A stretch of 64,000 bases of DNA from Neolewinella persica DSM 23188 (GCF_000373105.1 NZ_KB890413.1:22041-86040), one strand, 5' to 3'. Positions 42,171 to 50,922 are shown, counted from the stretch's first letter. Numbers and translations: made by a program. Notes: generated by a model from the letters alone, not told the origin.

Positions 42171-42190
42171 CAACCGTTTTTGAAGCAAGG

Positions 42191-43627
42191 TTAAAACTGG
42201 ATACAAACATTCTTAGCCTCCGTAAAGAAACGAAGTGCCTCAAAGCCACCCTCCCGCCCAACGCCTGAGCTTTTCACGCCGCCAAAAGGCGTCCTCAAAT
42301 CTCGCAACATCCAGGTGTTTACCCAAACGATGCCTGATTCGATCGTCTTGGCAATTCTGTTTGCCCTGGTGATGTTCTCCGTCCAGACCGTGCACGCCAG
42401 GCCATAGTTGGTGCCGTTGGCGTAGGCCAGGACTTCCTCGTCGGTGTCAAAGGGCATGATGGTAACTACGGGGCCGAAAATTTCCTCCTGATTGGTCCGG
42501 CAGTTCGGGGGCAGCCCTTCAATAATCGTAGGGCTGACGTACCAACCCTTTTCGTGTCCTTCAGGGAATACCGCCTCGCCACCAGCGAGGATGGTGCCTC
42601 CTTCCGATTTAGCCAGCTCGATATAGGACAGCACCTTCTCGTAGTGCGGTTTAGAGACGAGCGCACCAATGTTGGTCGCAGGGTCAGCGGGCGGACCAAC
42701 CTTCAGCGCTTTGACGCGCTCAACAAAGTCCTTTTTGAATTTTTCATAGATGGACGATTCGATGTAGAGCCGGGAGCCGCAGAGACAAATCTGGCCCTGG
42801 TTGGCGAAGGAGGACCGGATGGTGGTCTCCAGCATTTTGTCATAGTTGCAATCGGCAAAAATGAGGTTGGGGTTTTTTCCACCCATTTCCAACGACATCT
42901 TTTTGAACATTGGCGCAGCCACTTTAGCAATCTCCTGCCCTACCCTGGTACTTCCGGTAAAGGAGATGGCTTTGATCTTCGGATGCTTCGTTATTTCTGC
43001 ACCAACCTTTATCCCGTCGCCATGGATAATGTTGAGCACGCCTTTGGGCAATCCGGCTTTTATACATATTTCGGACAGCAGGTAAGCGGTCATCGGCGTC
43101 ACCTCGGAGGGCTTGGCAATGACGGCATTGCCCGCAGCCAGTGCGGGGGCAATTTTCCAGGTAAAGAGATATAAGGGGAGGTTCCAGGGGGAAATGGTTC
43201 CAACCACACCCAAGGGTTGCCTTAAGGTATAATTGATCGCATCGGTCATCTCATGGGCCTGCGTCGCGAACTGTGTGATGGCCTGTGCGAAGAACCTGAA
43301 ATTGGCGGCGGATCTTGGGATGTCTACTGCCCTGGCAAGGGTAACGGGTTTTCCATTATCTACGGATTCTGCCTTGGCCAGTTCTTCAAGGCTTTCCTCG
43401 ATCAGGTCGGCAATTCGGTTGAGGATGCGGCTTCTTTCATTTATGGAGGTCGCTGCCCAGGCGGGGAACGCCTTGAGGCCCGCGGCAACGGCCAGTTCGA
43501 CATCTGCTGCGTCGGCATCAGGCACCTTTGCGTAAGGCTGTCCAACTGAGGGATCAAACAAGTCGATGTATTGACCGTTAGCCGGAGGGGTTAATTCGCC
43601 GTTTATGTAGTTGCTGATTTTTATCAT
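42191..43627 (-). CDS. nbaE: 2-aminomuconic semialdehyde dehydrogenase
   Basis: 478 residues from the ATG at 43627. NAD-dependent aldehyde dehydrogenase superfamily: 'GTISPWNLPLYLFTWKIAPALAAGNAVIAKPSE', 'SFTGSTRVGQEI', 'LEMGGKNPNLIF' (general-base Glu), catalytic Cys in 'FANQGQICLCGSRLY', 'EEIFGPVV'. In this operon the substrate is most likely 2-aminomuconate 6-semialdehyde, giving 2-aminomuconate; the close 2-hydroxymuconic semialdehyde enzymes cannot be told apart by sequence alone. Last gene of the operon. Confidence 0.88.
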   Translation of the reverse strand: MIKISNYINGELTPPANGQYIDLFDPSVGQPYAKVPDADAADVELAVAAGLKAFPAWAATSINERSRILNRIADLIEESLEELAKAESVDNGKPVTLARAVDIPRSAANFRFFAQAITQFATQAHEMTDAINYTLRQPLGVVGTISPWNLPLYLFTWKIAPALAAGNAVIAKPSEVTPMTAYLLSEICIKAGLPKGVLNIIHGDGIKVGAEITKHPKIKAISFTGSTRVGQEIAKVAAPMFKKMSLEMGGKNPNLIFADCNYDKMLETTIRSSFANQGQICLCGSRLYIESSIYEKFKKDFVERVKALKVGPPADPATNIGALVSKPHYEKVLSYIELAKSEGGTILAGGEAVFPEGHEKGWYVSPTIIEGLPPNCRTNQEEIFGPVVTIMPFDTDEEVLAYANGTNYGLACTVWTENITRANRIAKTIESGIVWVNTWMLRDLRTPFGGVKSSGVGREGGFEALRFFTEAKNVCIQF

Positions 43628-43765
43628 GTTGTGGGGTTCGCTGCGCTCACATTGCAATAGTTGCAGGATTCGCTACGCTCATGTTTCAAAAGTTGCAGGA
43701 TTCGCTGCGCTCATGTTGCAATAGTTGCAGGTTCGCTACGCTCAAGTTGCAGTTGTTGCAGGGTT
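43626..43765. repeat. four imperfect tandem copies of a TTCGCTGCGCTCA unit
   Basis: Units of about 30-35 bp alternating GTTGCAGGATTCGCTACGCTCA and CATGTTGCAATA, just upstream of the dehydrogenase gene and inside the operon. Confidence 0.8.
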
Positions 43766-43772
43766 ATGGTTG

Positions 43773-44789
43773 TCATTTTTGGCCTTTTCTGGCCATATCC
43801 AGGGCTACATCGATAATCATGTCTTCCTGTCCGCCGACCATTTTTCGTTTTCCCAGTTCGTTGAGGATGGCACGGGTGTCTAGTCCGTACTTTTCGGCGG
43901 CTCTTTCGGCGTGCAGTAAGAAACTGGAATATACCCCGGCGTAGCCAAGGGAGAGGGTCTCCCGATCGACCTGTACGGGGCGTTGTTGCATTGGTCTGAT
44001 GACATCGTCCGCCAGATCCATCAGAGGGAACAGGTCTGCGTTGTGTTTCTTCCCCATTTTATTCAGCACCGCAACCAAGACTTCGAGCGGGCAATTTCCG
44101 GCACCTGCGCCCATCCCCGCCAAAGAAGCATCAAGGCGATTAGCGCCTTCTTCCATTGCCACGATGGTATTGGCCACGCCAAAGGATAAGTTGTGGTGGC
44201 AATGAATGCCTATTTCGGTTTCGGATTTCAGCACGTCTTTGAAGGCGCGGATTCGATCTCTGACGCCGTCCATTAACAAGGCACCCGCCGAGTCGGTAAC
44301 GTAGACACACAGCGCGCCGTAGTCTTCCATAAGTTTGGCCTGTTGGGCCAAGCCCCTGGCATCATTCATGTGGGCCATCATCAGGAAGCCCGAGACGTCC
44401 ATGCCCAAATTCCTGGCAGCTTCAATATGCTGCGCGGAGATATCTGCTTCCGTTGAGTGGGTGGCAATCCTTACTGACACTACGCCCAAGTCTCTTGCCC
44501 TTTTCAAATCCTCGATGGTGCCGATCCCCGGAATCAGGAGGGTGGTCAATTTAGCGTGTTGCAGATTTTCGGCAATTCCTTCCAACCAGTCCCAGTCCGT
44601 GTGGGCACCAAAACCATAATTAAAACTGCCTCCGGTGAGTCCGTCTCCGTGGGAAACTTCAATTGCATCTACGCCGGCTTTGTCCAGCGCCATGGCGATG
44701 TCCCTGATCTGTTGTTTCGAGTATTGATGCTGGATGGGGTGCATCCCGTCTCGGAGGGTTACGTCCTGGAGGTATAGTTTATGTGGCAT
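43773..44789 (-). CDS. mhpE: 4-hydroxy-2-oxovalerate aldolase
   Basis: 338 residues from the ATG at 44789. Pyruvate-specific class II aldolase of the DmpG/MhpE family: '[18 protein letters not shown]' (Arg-Asp active site), '[18 protein letters not shown]', '[43 protein letters not shown]' (metal-binding H-x-H). Splits 4-hydroxy-2-oxovalerate into pyruvate and acetaldehyde and normally channels the latter to the next gene's dehydrogenase, encoded 121 bp upstream on the same strand. Confidence 0.94.
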   Translation of the reverse strand: MPHKLYLQDVTLRDGMHPIQHQYSKQQIRDIAMALDKAGVDAIEVSHGDGLTGGSFNYGFGAHTDWDWLEGIAENLQHAKLTTLLIPGIGTIEDLKRARDLGVVSVRIATHSTEADISAQHIEAARNLGMDVSGFLMMAHMNDARGLAQQAKLMEDYGALCVYVTDSAGALLMDGVRDRIRAFKDVLKSETEIGIHCHHNLSFGVANTIVAMEEGANRLDASLAGMGAGAGNCPLEVLVAVLNKMGKKHNADLFPLMDLADDVIRPMQQRPVQVDRETLSLGYAGVYSSFLLHAERAAEKYGLDTRAILNELGKRKMVGGQEDMIIDVALDMARKGQK

Positions 44790-44833
44790 TGAAGTGAATT
44801 TTGATGGTCGGAATAGTAAAGCTGCGGGTTCCG

Positions 44834-44890
44834 GGCTGCTAAAGCAGCCAGAGGTTCTCGCAGAGGGCTGCGCAGAGGTAGCACAGAGAA
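44834..44890 (+). repeat. dispersed repeat (GGTTCTCGCAGAGGG family), copy 3
   Basis: GGCTGCTAAAGCAGCCAGAG then GTTCTCGCAGAGGGCTGCGC, between the aldolase and dehydrogenase genes. Confidence 0.65.
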
Positions 44891-44909
44891 GTAGCAACAA
44901 TGTTGCTGC

Positions 44910-45833
44910 TTACATCGTCGCTGCAATTTTATCTCCCGTTGACATGGCTGCGGAGGTCATGATGTCCAGGTTTCCAGCATACTCGGGCAGGTAGTGGCCG
45001 GCACCGGTTATTTGTAGTAAGACGGTTGTCTTCAGGCCGTGCCTTAAGCCGAGTCCTTCGATAAATACCGGTTTGTCTTCGGGTATGTCATCAAATTGAA
45101 CTTCCTGGTGCAAACTATAGCCGGGGACATATTTCTGCACCTCTTCCACCATTTCTTGTACGCTGGCTCTGATGGCCTCCCGGTCGGCGTTTTCGCTTAG
45201 GGTGAAAACGGTGTCTCGCATAACTACGGGTGGTTCTGCGGGATTGAGAATGATCAGGGCTTTGCCCTTATCTGCGCCCCCTACTTCTTCGATGGCTCTG
45301 GTCGTCGTTTCGGTAAATTCGTCGATGTTGGCACGTGTTCCCGGGCCGGCAGATTTGCTTGCGATGGAAGCAACAATCTCTCCGTAATGGACCTTTGCGA
45401 TCCGGTTGACGGCGGCAACTATCGGAATGGTCGCCTGGCCTCCGCAAGTCACCATATTCACGTTGCGTACCTGGTGGCTGGTATCAAAATTAACCGGCGG
45501 AATCAGGAAAGGCCCAATAGCGGCTGGCGTCAGGTCAATGATCCGCTTATCCGGATATTTCTCTACGATTGCCCAATTGTAGTGATGTGCTTTTGCGGAG
45601 GTAGCATCGAAAATGATCTTAATGTCTTTCCATTCTGGCATCTCTTCCAGGCCAGCCAATCCTTTTGCGGTGGTAATGAAACCCATCCTTTTTGCCCTGG
45701 CTAAGCCGTCGGACTTTGGGTCAATACCGACCATCGCGGTCATTTCCAGATTGGCGGAGTTCCTGATGATTTTTATCATCAGGTCTGTACCGATGTTTCC
45801 GGGGCCTATTATTGCTACTTTTATTTTGCTCAT
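44910..45833 (-). CDS. mhpF: acetaldehyde dehydrogenase (acylating)
   Basis: 307 residues. CoA-acylating enzyme converting acetaldehyde to acetyl-CoA: N-terminal Rossmann '[22 protein letters not shown]', '[20 protein letters not shown]', '[52 protein letters not shown]' with the catalytic Cys in TCGGQ. Partners the aldolase MhpE as a channelling complex. The upstream 440 bp is full of inverted repeats, separating this gene from the preceding deaminase gene. Confidence 0.95.
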   Translation of the reverse strand: MSKIKVAIIGPGNIGTDLMIKIIRNSANLEMTAMVGIDPKSDGLARAKRMGFITTAKGLAGLEEMPEWKDIKIIFDATSAKAHHYNWAIVEKYPDKRIIDLTPAAIGPFLIPPVNFDTSHQVRNVNMVTCGGQATIPIVAAVNRIAKVHYGEIVASIASKSAGPGTRANIDEFTETTTRAIEEVGGADKGKALIILNPAEPPVVMRDTVFTLSENADREAIRASVQEMVEEVQKYVPGYSLHQEVQFDDIPEDKPVFIEGLGLRHGLKTTVLLQITGAGHYLPEYAGNLDIMTSAAMSTGDKIAATM

Positions 45834-45857
45834 TATTTTTATTTCTCAGCGGTGTAC

Positions 45858-45977
45858 CAAATGTAATGGTCGGTAATAAAGTTCGGTTGAGGGTGTCCCC
45901 ACCCGAATTAATCAGGGGTCAACCTTTTCGGGTGGGGACACCCTCAACCAAGTATTTACCAGTCACCATTACATTTG
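45858..45977. repeat. 120-bp long palindrome
   Basis: Perfect inner arms of 21 bp (45885-45905 / 45929-45949, with GTGTCCCCACCCG) and perfect outer arms of 13 bp (45858-45870 / 45965-45977). The short stretches between are also nearly complementary; the loop is about 23 nt. Lies 24 bp upstream of the acetaldehyde dehydrogenase start. Confidence 0.9.
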
Positions 45978-46034
45978 ATTCATCGCCTGTTTTTCAGCTT
46001 AAGTATAGCCATTTTACGAAAGTTTTAATGCCAA

Positions 46035-46054
46035 GGGCGCGGACGCAGGATGCA
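46035..46054 (-). repeat. GC20 repeat copy (left of inverted pair)
   Basis: GGGCGCGGACGCAGGATGCA, followed by GTGTAGAGGATAAAGGCAAA. Confidence 0.8.
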
Positions 46055-46113
46055 GTGTAGAGGATAAAGGCAAAGCTGCCGGAGTTATTAATCCGGCGTC
46101 CCTAAGTTTTCCT

Positions 46114-46181
46114 AACTCGGCAGACAAACTTTTCAACGCCCCGGCTACGCCAGGCGCTGAAAAGAATTCGGCTGACGAGTT
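46114..46181. repeat. 60-bp dispersed palindrome, copy 3
   Basis: AACTCGGCAGACAAACTTTT...AAAAGAATTCGGCTGACGAG; opposite orientation to the copy at 33040. It sits between two inverted GC20 copies. Confidence 0.75.
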
Positions 46182-46226
46182 AGCCGTTAGTCAAGTTCGT
46201 AATGCTGCTCCCTTCCAACCCTTTCC

Positions 46227-46246
46227 TTGCACCTGCGACCGCGCCC
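46227..46246 (+). repeat. GC20 repeat copy (right of inverted pair)
   Basis: TTGCACCTGCGACCGCGCCC, preceded by CTGCTCCCTTCCAACCCTTT. Confidence 0.85.
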
Positions 46247-46277
46247 AAAAATGCAATAGAAATACCGGAAAAATAGC

Positions 46278-46694
46278 TTACGAAACGGGTAAATAAGCTA
46301 TTGCTTTTATTTCGATCAACAAGTTCGGGTGCGGCAATTGGTGGACAGCTACGGTTGTTCTCGTGGGGCCGGTCTTACTATTAAAGAAGGTGCCGTAAAC
46401 CTTGTTGTACCCTTTGAAGTCCTTCATGTCCACCAGGAAGGTTACGATGTCCACCACATTGGACAAATCTGCCCCAACGCTCTGTAGGAGTTCGCCAATA
46501 TTTTCAATCACGGCATGGGTTTGGGCCTCGATGTCAAGCTGCCAAATCCCATCCTCGCCCTCTACTGCACCTACGTGGGTATTGTCTTTTCTCCGACTGC
46601 TGGTTCCAGACACATAAATGAAATCTCCTACTCGTCTCACGTGAGGGTAGTTGCCCAATGGCTGTGCTTTGTGTGTTATGGTTTTTCCTTCCAT
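46278..46694 (-). CDS. nbaF: 2-aminomuconate deaminase (RidA family)
   Basis: 138 residues from the ATG at 46694. RidA/YjgF-fold protein: '[21 protein letters not shown]', '[40 protein letters not shown]', '[26 protein letters not shown]'. The '[14 protein letters not shown]' loop is characteristic of AmnD/NbaF-type 2-aminomuconate deaminases, which release ammonia to give 4-oxalocrotonate. Octamer repeats (GTTGTCGG-type, 46713-46760) lie immediately before the start. Confidence 0.85.
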   Translation of the reverse strand: MEGKTITHKAQPLGNYPHVRRVGDFIYVSGTSSRRKDNTHVGAVEGEDGIWQLDIEAQTHAVIENIGELLQSVGADLSNVVDIVTFLVDMKDFKGYNKVYGTFFNSKTGPTRTTVAVHQLPHPNLLIEIKAIAYLPVS

Positions 46695-46801
46695 GGAGTT
46701 TCTGGTTTTCAAGTTGTCAAGTTATCGGGGTTGCTAAGTTGTCGGGTTGTCGGGTTGTCGCCGCATGATGTGCTGGTGGTCCTTGCTCCTTTATCCTTTC
46801 T

Positions 46802-46821
46802 TTGCACCTGCGGCCGCGCCC
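46802..46821 (+). repeat. GC20 repeat copy, perfect consensus
   Basis: TTGCACCTGCGGCCGCGCCC, preceded by TTGCTCCTTTATCCTTTC. Confidence 0.9.
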
Positions 46822-46882
46822 TTATTAGTCAAAGAGTAAGCTGTTAACTGACGCTTTGACTATCTGACTGCCTGATTCCTTG

Positions 46883-47671
46883 TCACGCTACGAACGATGC
46901 ATTAACGGACCCCAGCCCTTCAATGACCACTTTAAAATCAGCACCAGCGACAACGTTTACCACCGGGCCAATCGCTCCGCTCAGAATCAGGTCACCTGCC
47001 TTCAATGGTTCTCCAATTTGTACCATTTTACGCGCCAACCAGAGCAGGGCATTTATGGGCGACCCCATACAAGCGTTGCCGACCCCTTCAGAGACCACCT
47101 TGCCGTTATTCTCCATGCGCATTTTGCAATTGACCAGGTCCAGGTGCGAGAGTTTAACCGGTTGATGACCGACGACCCAGTGGCTGGCAGAGGCATTGTC
47201 TGCGATGGTGTCCGTAATTTTTATGTCCCAATTACTGATTCTACTTCCTACCACTTCAATTGAGGCCAGTGCATATTCTACAGCATTCAGCACATCGATG
47301 GTGGTCATAAAATCTGCGGTCAGGTCTTTCCCCAACACAAAGGCGATTTCTGCTTCAGCTTTGGGTTGCATCATTTCCGATACAGAAAATTCACCACCAT
47401 TCATTATTTCCCTGTCCTGCCATAACAATCCGAAATCGGGTTGATCCACCCCCAGCTGCTTTTGTATTACTGGCGCGGTCAGCCCAATTTTATGGCCAAT
47501 TACGCGTCCTCCCGAAGCAATTCGATGGCTCGTGTTTATTTTTTGGACAGCGTATGCGGCGGCAAGGTCTTCGATTCCAATAAGGTCACGAACAGGCGCA
47601 CAGGTTTTCTTACTTGCTTCGGCAGTTCTTAATCTTTCGGCTGCTGCCTCGATTATTTCTTTTGAAATCAT
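46883..47671 (-). CDS. mhpD: 2-oxopent-4-enoate hydratase
   Basis: 262 residues of the fumarylacetoacetase-fold hydratase/decarboxylase family. 'GGRVIGHKIGLTAPVIQKQLGVDQPDFGLLW' and 'MQPKAEAEIAFVLGKDL' (metal-binding Glu) are the MhpD/DmpE hydratase pattern, distinct from the decarboxylase paralogue at 52808. Adds water to 2-oxopent-4-enoate to form 4-hydroxy-2-oxovalerate, feeding the aldolase. First gene of the distal half of the operon. Confidence 0.88.
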   Translation of the reverse strand: MISKEIIEAAAERLRTAEASKKTCAPVRDLIGIEDLAAAYAVQKINTSHRIASGGRVIGHKIGLTAPVIQKQLGVDQPDFGLLWQDREIMNGGEFSVSEMMQPKAEAEIAFVLGKDLTADFMTTIDVLNAVEYALASIEVVGSRISNWDIKITDTIADNASASHWVVGHQPVKLSHLDLVNCKMRMENNGKVVSEGVGNACMGSPINALLWLARKMVQIGEPLKAGDLILSGAIGPVVNVVAGADFKVVIEGLGSVNASFVA

Positions 47672-47758
47672 GGTATTGTTTTTTGGCTTTAGCTCATAAC
47701 GAGAATAATTATACTGCTGGCCATTTTACGTTGCCATCTCCCCTGCCCCTTCCCTCAG

Positions 47759-48066
47759 GGTGAAGTTTACCCACAAGTCTCAAAATCGTTGTTTTAACCA
47801 AGAGCAAGATTACAGTTACGGTCGTTGGGAAGCTACTACACGGCAATTGGGTTCTCACAGAGGGTAGCGCAGAGGGAGGCACGGAGGGGGCACAGAGTGG
47901 ATTTATGGAGTAGCAAGCACTAAAATTCCCTATGCCAAAGATATCCACACACGAGCGCAAGCGAGCAGAGATGTCTCCCCTCTCCGGGGGAGAGGGGTCG
48001 GGGGAGAGGCGCACGAGCGGAGCGAGCACCACATTCGTCTCCGTAAAGTTGTGGGTAAACTTCACC
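47759..48066. repeat. 18-bp inverted repeat, arms 47759-47776 and 48049-48066
   Basis: GGTGAAGTTTACCCACAA and its exact inverse enclose 272 bp of repeats. Confidence 0.85.
47849..47900 (+). repeat. dispersed repeat (GGTTCTCGCAGAGGG family), copy 4
   Basis: GGGTTCTCACAGAGGGTAGC then GCAGAGGGAGGCACGGAG and GGGCACAGAG. Confidence 0.7.
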
Positions 48067-48114
48067 TCCGGGGGAGAGGGGAGACGGCGCAGACGGTACA
48101 GGAAAAGGGCGACA

Positions 48115-48191
48115 GGGCGACCGCAAGGGATCGTGCCTACCAGGCGGTTCCAAAAAATGCCCGTGGGCCGACCGCAAGGGATCGCCCCTAC
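48115..48191. repeat. two GGGCGACCGCAAGGGATCG-type units
   Basis: 48115-48140 and 48165-48191: GGGCGACCGCAAGGGATCG then CCCCTAC, a short palindromic unit that I recognise as common in many unrelated bacterial genomes. A related TTCGCGAACGCAAAATCGCC block follows and recurs near 52180. Confidence 0.75.
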
Positions 48192-48268
48192 CGGGCAGTT
48201 TCGGAAAAGGCCCCATTCGCTTCGCGAACGCAAAATCGCCCCAATTGGCCAACGTTGAATTGCCTCCA

Positions 48269-49630
48269 TCATTCCGCTGTTGGTTGCGAAGCATTTTCCA
48301 CCTGTTCGTAGAAATATTCCAGGGGCATGTCTTCGAAGTTCTCTTCCTTACATAGTTTCAGCAAAATCTCGTCCTGCCTTCTGCCCCTCGATTTAGCTTC
48401 CTTATAGGAGATGTCGCCGCGGAAAGTTACCAGGGCATATTTCGAATAATAGTCCGGATAGTTTTGCTCCAACTGCATTTCTATTTTCCGCTTTCTTTTG
48501 AAGGCGACATCATCAACCTGATCGCGCATTTCGTAGAAATTGTCAATGGCCAGTGTAGCGATGGCATCGGCGTTTTCTTTTCGTTCTTGCTCAAATGCTT
48601 CAAAAAGGACTTCCCAGTTGTCGCCATGTTCCTCCAGCAGTTCATCAAAGATTCGGACATCTTCAAGAGATGCGTTCATCCCCTGGCCGTAAAAAGGAAC
48701 GATGGCGTGGGAGGCGTCTCCCATCACCAGGACCTTCCCGAAGGCTTGCCACGGGAAACATTTAATTGTTCCCAGATTGCCAACGGGGTTCGCAAAGAAT
48801 TCTTCCAGGTAATGTGGAATGTAGGGGAGAAGAGTGGGAAAATATTCCTTAAAGAAAGCCGTCACTTTTGCTTCCGTATCCAGGTGGTTAAACCCGACCG
48901 CTGTTTCATAGGGATGGAACATGGTGAGGGTAAAACTACCATCGGGGTTAGGCAGGGCAATAATCATGAATTCGCCCCTTGGCCAAATATGAAGTGCTTC
49001 CTTTTCCAGCTGCCAACTGCCTCCGGGACCAGGATGGATGCTCAGTTCTTTATAGCCATGTCGCAGGAAGTCCTGGGAATAATTAAAAAGTAGCTCAGTA
49101 GTATGTTTCATCATACTTCTTCTGACTGCTGACCCCGCTCCGTCAGTTCCGATAACGACAGCTCCCCTGTCCTTCCTCTTCTCTCCGTTCCAAACGTATT
49201 CTATTTCAGCGGCCCTAATGTCAACACTGAGAATTACCGATTCAAACGTGATGTCAATATTATCGTACGCCTCAATTTGATTGAGTAATAATATGTTTAA
49301 GCCTGGCCGAGACACCGAGTTAATGTAATCTGATGACCTTGCGCTATAAGGAGATAGAAAATTCTCCCCACCTAAAGGGTGGATCATGCGTCCTCTCATA
49401 GGAATGGTATTTTCCAGTACCTTTTCTTTTAGCCCCGCCATGTCCAGCGCGCGCAAGCCTCTGTCAGACAGCGCAAGGTTGATGGACCGACCGGCGTCTC
49501 CGGATCCGATCCGCATATCAGGTCGTTTTTCGTAGAGCTTAATCTGATAACCTCTTTGTGCTAACCTGATGGCTAACAAACAGCCACACAACCCAGCTCC
49601 GACGATTATTATCTTTTCTTTTTTATTCAT
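48269..49630 (-). CDS. kmo: kynurenine 3-monooxygenase
   Basis: 453 residues. Flavoprotein hydroxylase: FAD-binding 'IIIVGAGLCGCLLAIRLAQRGYQIKLYEKRPD', 'RSINLALSDRGLRALDMAG', 'VVIGTDGAGSAVRRSM' and 'GDASHAIVPFYGQGMNASLEDVRIFDELLEEH'. Converts L-kynurenine to 3-hydroxykynurenine with NADPH and O2. The C-terminal segment with 'MRDQVDDVAFKRKRKIEMQLEQNYPDYYSKYALVTF' is family-typical. Six bases downstream of kynureninase, clearly co-transcribed. Confidence 0.95.
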   Translation of the reverse strand: MNKKEKIIIVGAGLCGCLLAIRLAQRGYQIKLYEKRPDMRIGSGDAGRSINLALSDRGLRALDMAGLKEKVLENTIPMRGRMIHPLGGENFLSPYSARSSDYINSVSRPGLNILLLNQIEAYDNIDITFESVILSVDIRAAEIEYVWNGEKRKDRGAVVIGTDGAGSAVRRSMMKHTTELLFNYSQDFLRHGYKELSIHPGPGGSWQLEKEALHIWPRGEFMIIALPNPDGSFTLTMFHPYETAVGFNHLDTEAKVTAFFKEYFPTLLPYIPHYLEEFFANPVGNLGTIKCFPWQAFGKVLVMGDASHAIVPFYGQGMNASLEDVRIFDELLEEHGDNWEVLFEAFEQERKENADAIATLAIDNFYEMRDQVDDVAFKRKRKIEMQLEQNYPDYYSKYALVTFRGDISYKEAKSRGRRQDEILLKLCKEENFEDMPLEYFYEQVENASQPTAE

Positions 49631-49636
49631 GGTTGA

Positions 49637-50914
49637 TCAGTTCCCTGCAATAGCAGATTTTAAAATGGTGTAGAAATTGTACACGTCTTCGTAGGAATTA
49701 TACATTGGTACCGGAGCGACCCTGATCACGTCGGGTTCCCTCCAATCCGCAATTACGCCTGCTTCCGTAATTTTATTGAACAACTTCTTGTCCGCTGTTT
49801 TCACTTGAATCGATAATTGCGAACCTCTTTGCGCCGGATCGGCGGGCGTAACGATGTTGACCACATCATCTCCCAGTGTATTAACCAGATACTCCAGGTA
49901 GCCCGTTAAAGAAATGGCCTTTTTACGTAGTCGTGTCATCCCTACCTCGTCAAAAAGCTTGAGGGCAGACCAGACGGCTACCATTGCAAGAATTGGAGGA
50001 TTACTCAGCTGCCATGCTTCCGTTCCCGGCGTCGGATCAAAGGCGTCCCGCATTTTAAAGCGGGTTTCTTTATTGTGTCCCCACCAGCCTTCGAACCGGG
50101 GGATGTCCTTACTGTCCGCATGTCGCTCATGGATAAAAGCACCACCCATGCCTCCTGGTCCGGAATTCAGGTATTTGTAGTTACACCAAACGGCGAAATC
50201 ACATCCTGAGTCATGTAAGTTCAACGGCACATTCCCTGCGCCATGGGCGCAATCAAAGCCAACCATGCATCCCTTTGCATGCCCATGCTCAGAGATGGTT
50301 TTCATATCGAAAAACTGACCGGTGTAGTAGTTGGTATTTCCTAAAAGGATGAGGGCGATGTCTTCGCTGTGCGCGTCAATTACGCCCAGAATATCTTCTT
50401 GTCGCAAGCAGACTTCTCCGTCCCTGGCCTTTAATTCAATCAGGCAATCTTCCGGAGACAGCCCGTGAAACCTAATTTGAGACTCTACGGCGTACTTATC
50501 GGACGGAAAAGCGTCCGCCTCGATAATTATTTTTTTTCGCCTGCCCACCGGGCGGTAAAACGAGACCATCATCAGGTGTAGGTTAACCGTGAGCGTATTC
50601 ATTACGACTACTTCGCTTGGCTTTGCGCCCACGACTCTGGCCATGGCCTCCGTCAAAAACTCATGATAAGGCATCCAGGGGTTCTTGGCATGAAAATGGC
50701 CTTCAACACCCAGATTCTTCCAATCTTCCAACTCTTGCAGCAAATAGCCTTCCGTGGCCTTTGGCTGTAAGCCAAGGGAGTTTCCACAGAGATAAACATA
50801 GGGCTGGCCATTGGCCTGCACGGGCATGTGATATTGCGACCTGTATGCCCGCAATTCATCCCGTTCATCCATTTTTCTTGCAAACGCAAGGTCGTTCTGA
50901 AATTCTTCCACCAT
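49637..50914 (-). CDS. kynU: kynureninase
   Basis: 425 residues from the ATG at 50914. PLP-dependent fold type I enzyme cleaving 3-hydroxykynurenine (or kynurenine) to 3-hydroxyanthranilate and alanine. Signatures: 'VYLCGNSLGLQPKAT', 'VVVMNTLTVNLHLMMVSFYRP', 'VGFDCAHGAGNVPLNLHDSGCDFAVWCNYKYLNSGPGGMGGAFIHE' with the PLP Lys in 'CNYKYLN' and Asp in 'GFDCAHG', and 'RFEGWWGHNKETRFKM'. Eight bases from the upstream decarboxylase gene. Confidence 0.96.
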   Translation of the reverse strand: MVEEFQNDLAFARKMDERDELRAYRSQYHMPVQANGQPYVYLCGNSLGLQPKATEGYLLQELEDWKNLGVEGHFHAKNPWMPYHEFLTEAMARVVGAKPSEVVVMNTLTVNLHLMMVSFYRPVGRRKKIIIEADAFPSDKYAVESQIRFHGLSPEDCLIELKARDGEVCLRQEDILGVIDAHSEDIALILLGNTNYYTGQFFDMKTISEHGHAKGCMVGFDCAHGAGNVPLNLHDSGCDFAVWCNYKYLNSGPGGMGGAFIHERHADSKDIPRFEGWWGHNKETRFKMRDAFDPTPGTEAWQLSNPPILAMVAVWSALKLFDEVGMTRLRKKAISLTGYLEYLVNTLGDDVVNIVTPADPAQRGSQLSIQVKTADKKLFNKITEAGVIADWREPDVIRVAPVPMYNSYEDVYNFYTILKSAIAGN

Positions 50915-50922
50915 TTTGATTT

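Larger units (their letters stand above)
47672..48268. other. repeat-filled gap inside the kynurenine operon
   Basis: 597 bp without a supportable gene. Two open minus-strand frames here read only through repeats. Contains an 18-bp inverted repeat, a GGTTCTC-family copy, CTCCGGGGGAGAG palindromes and two GGGCGACCGCAAGGG units. Confidence 0.7.

Noticed and set aside
44100-44122. GCACCTGCGCCCATCCCCGCC in the aldolase gene
   Set aside because: It encodes the conserved GMGAGAGN motif of the family, so the similarity follows from the protein.
47709-48294. Two long open frames on the minus strand (about 187 and 124 codons)
   Set aside because: They read only through repeat families and have proline/arginine-rich, protein-unlike composition.
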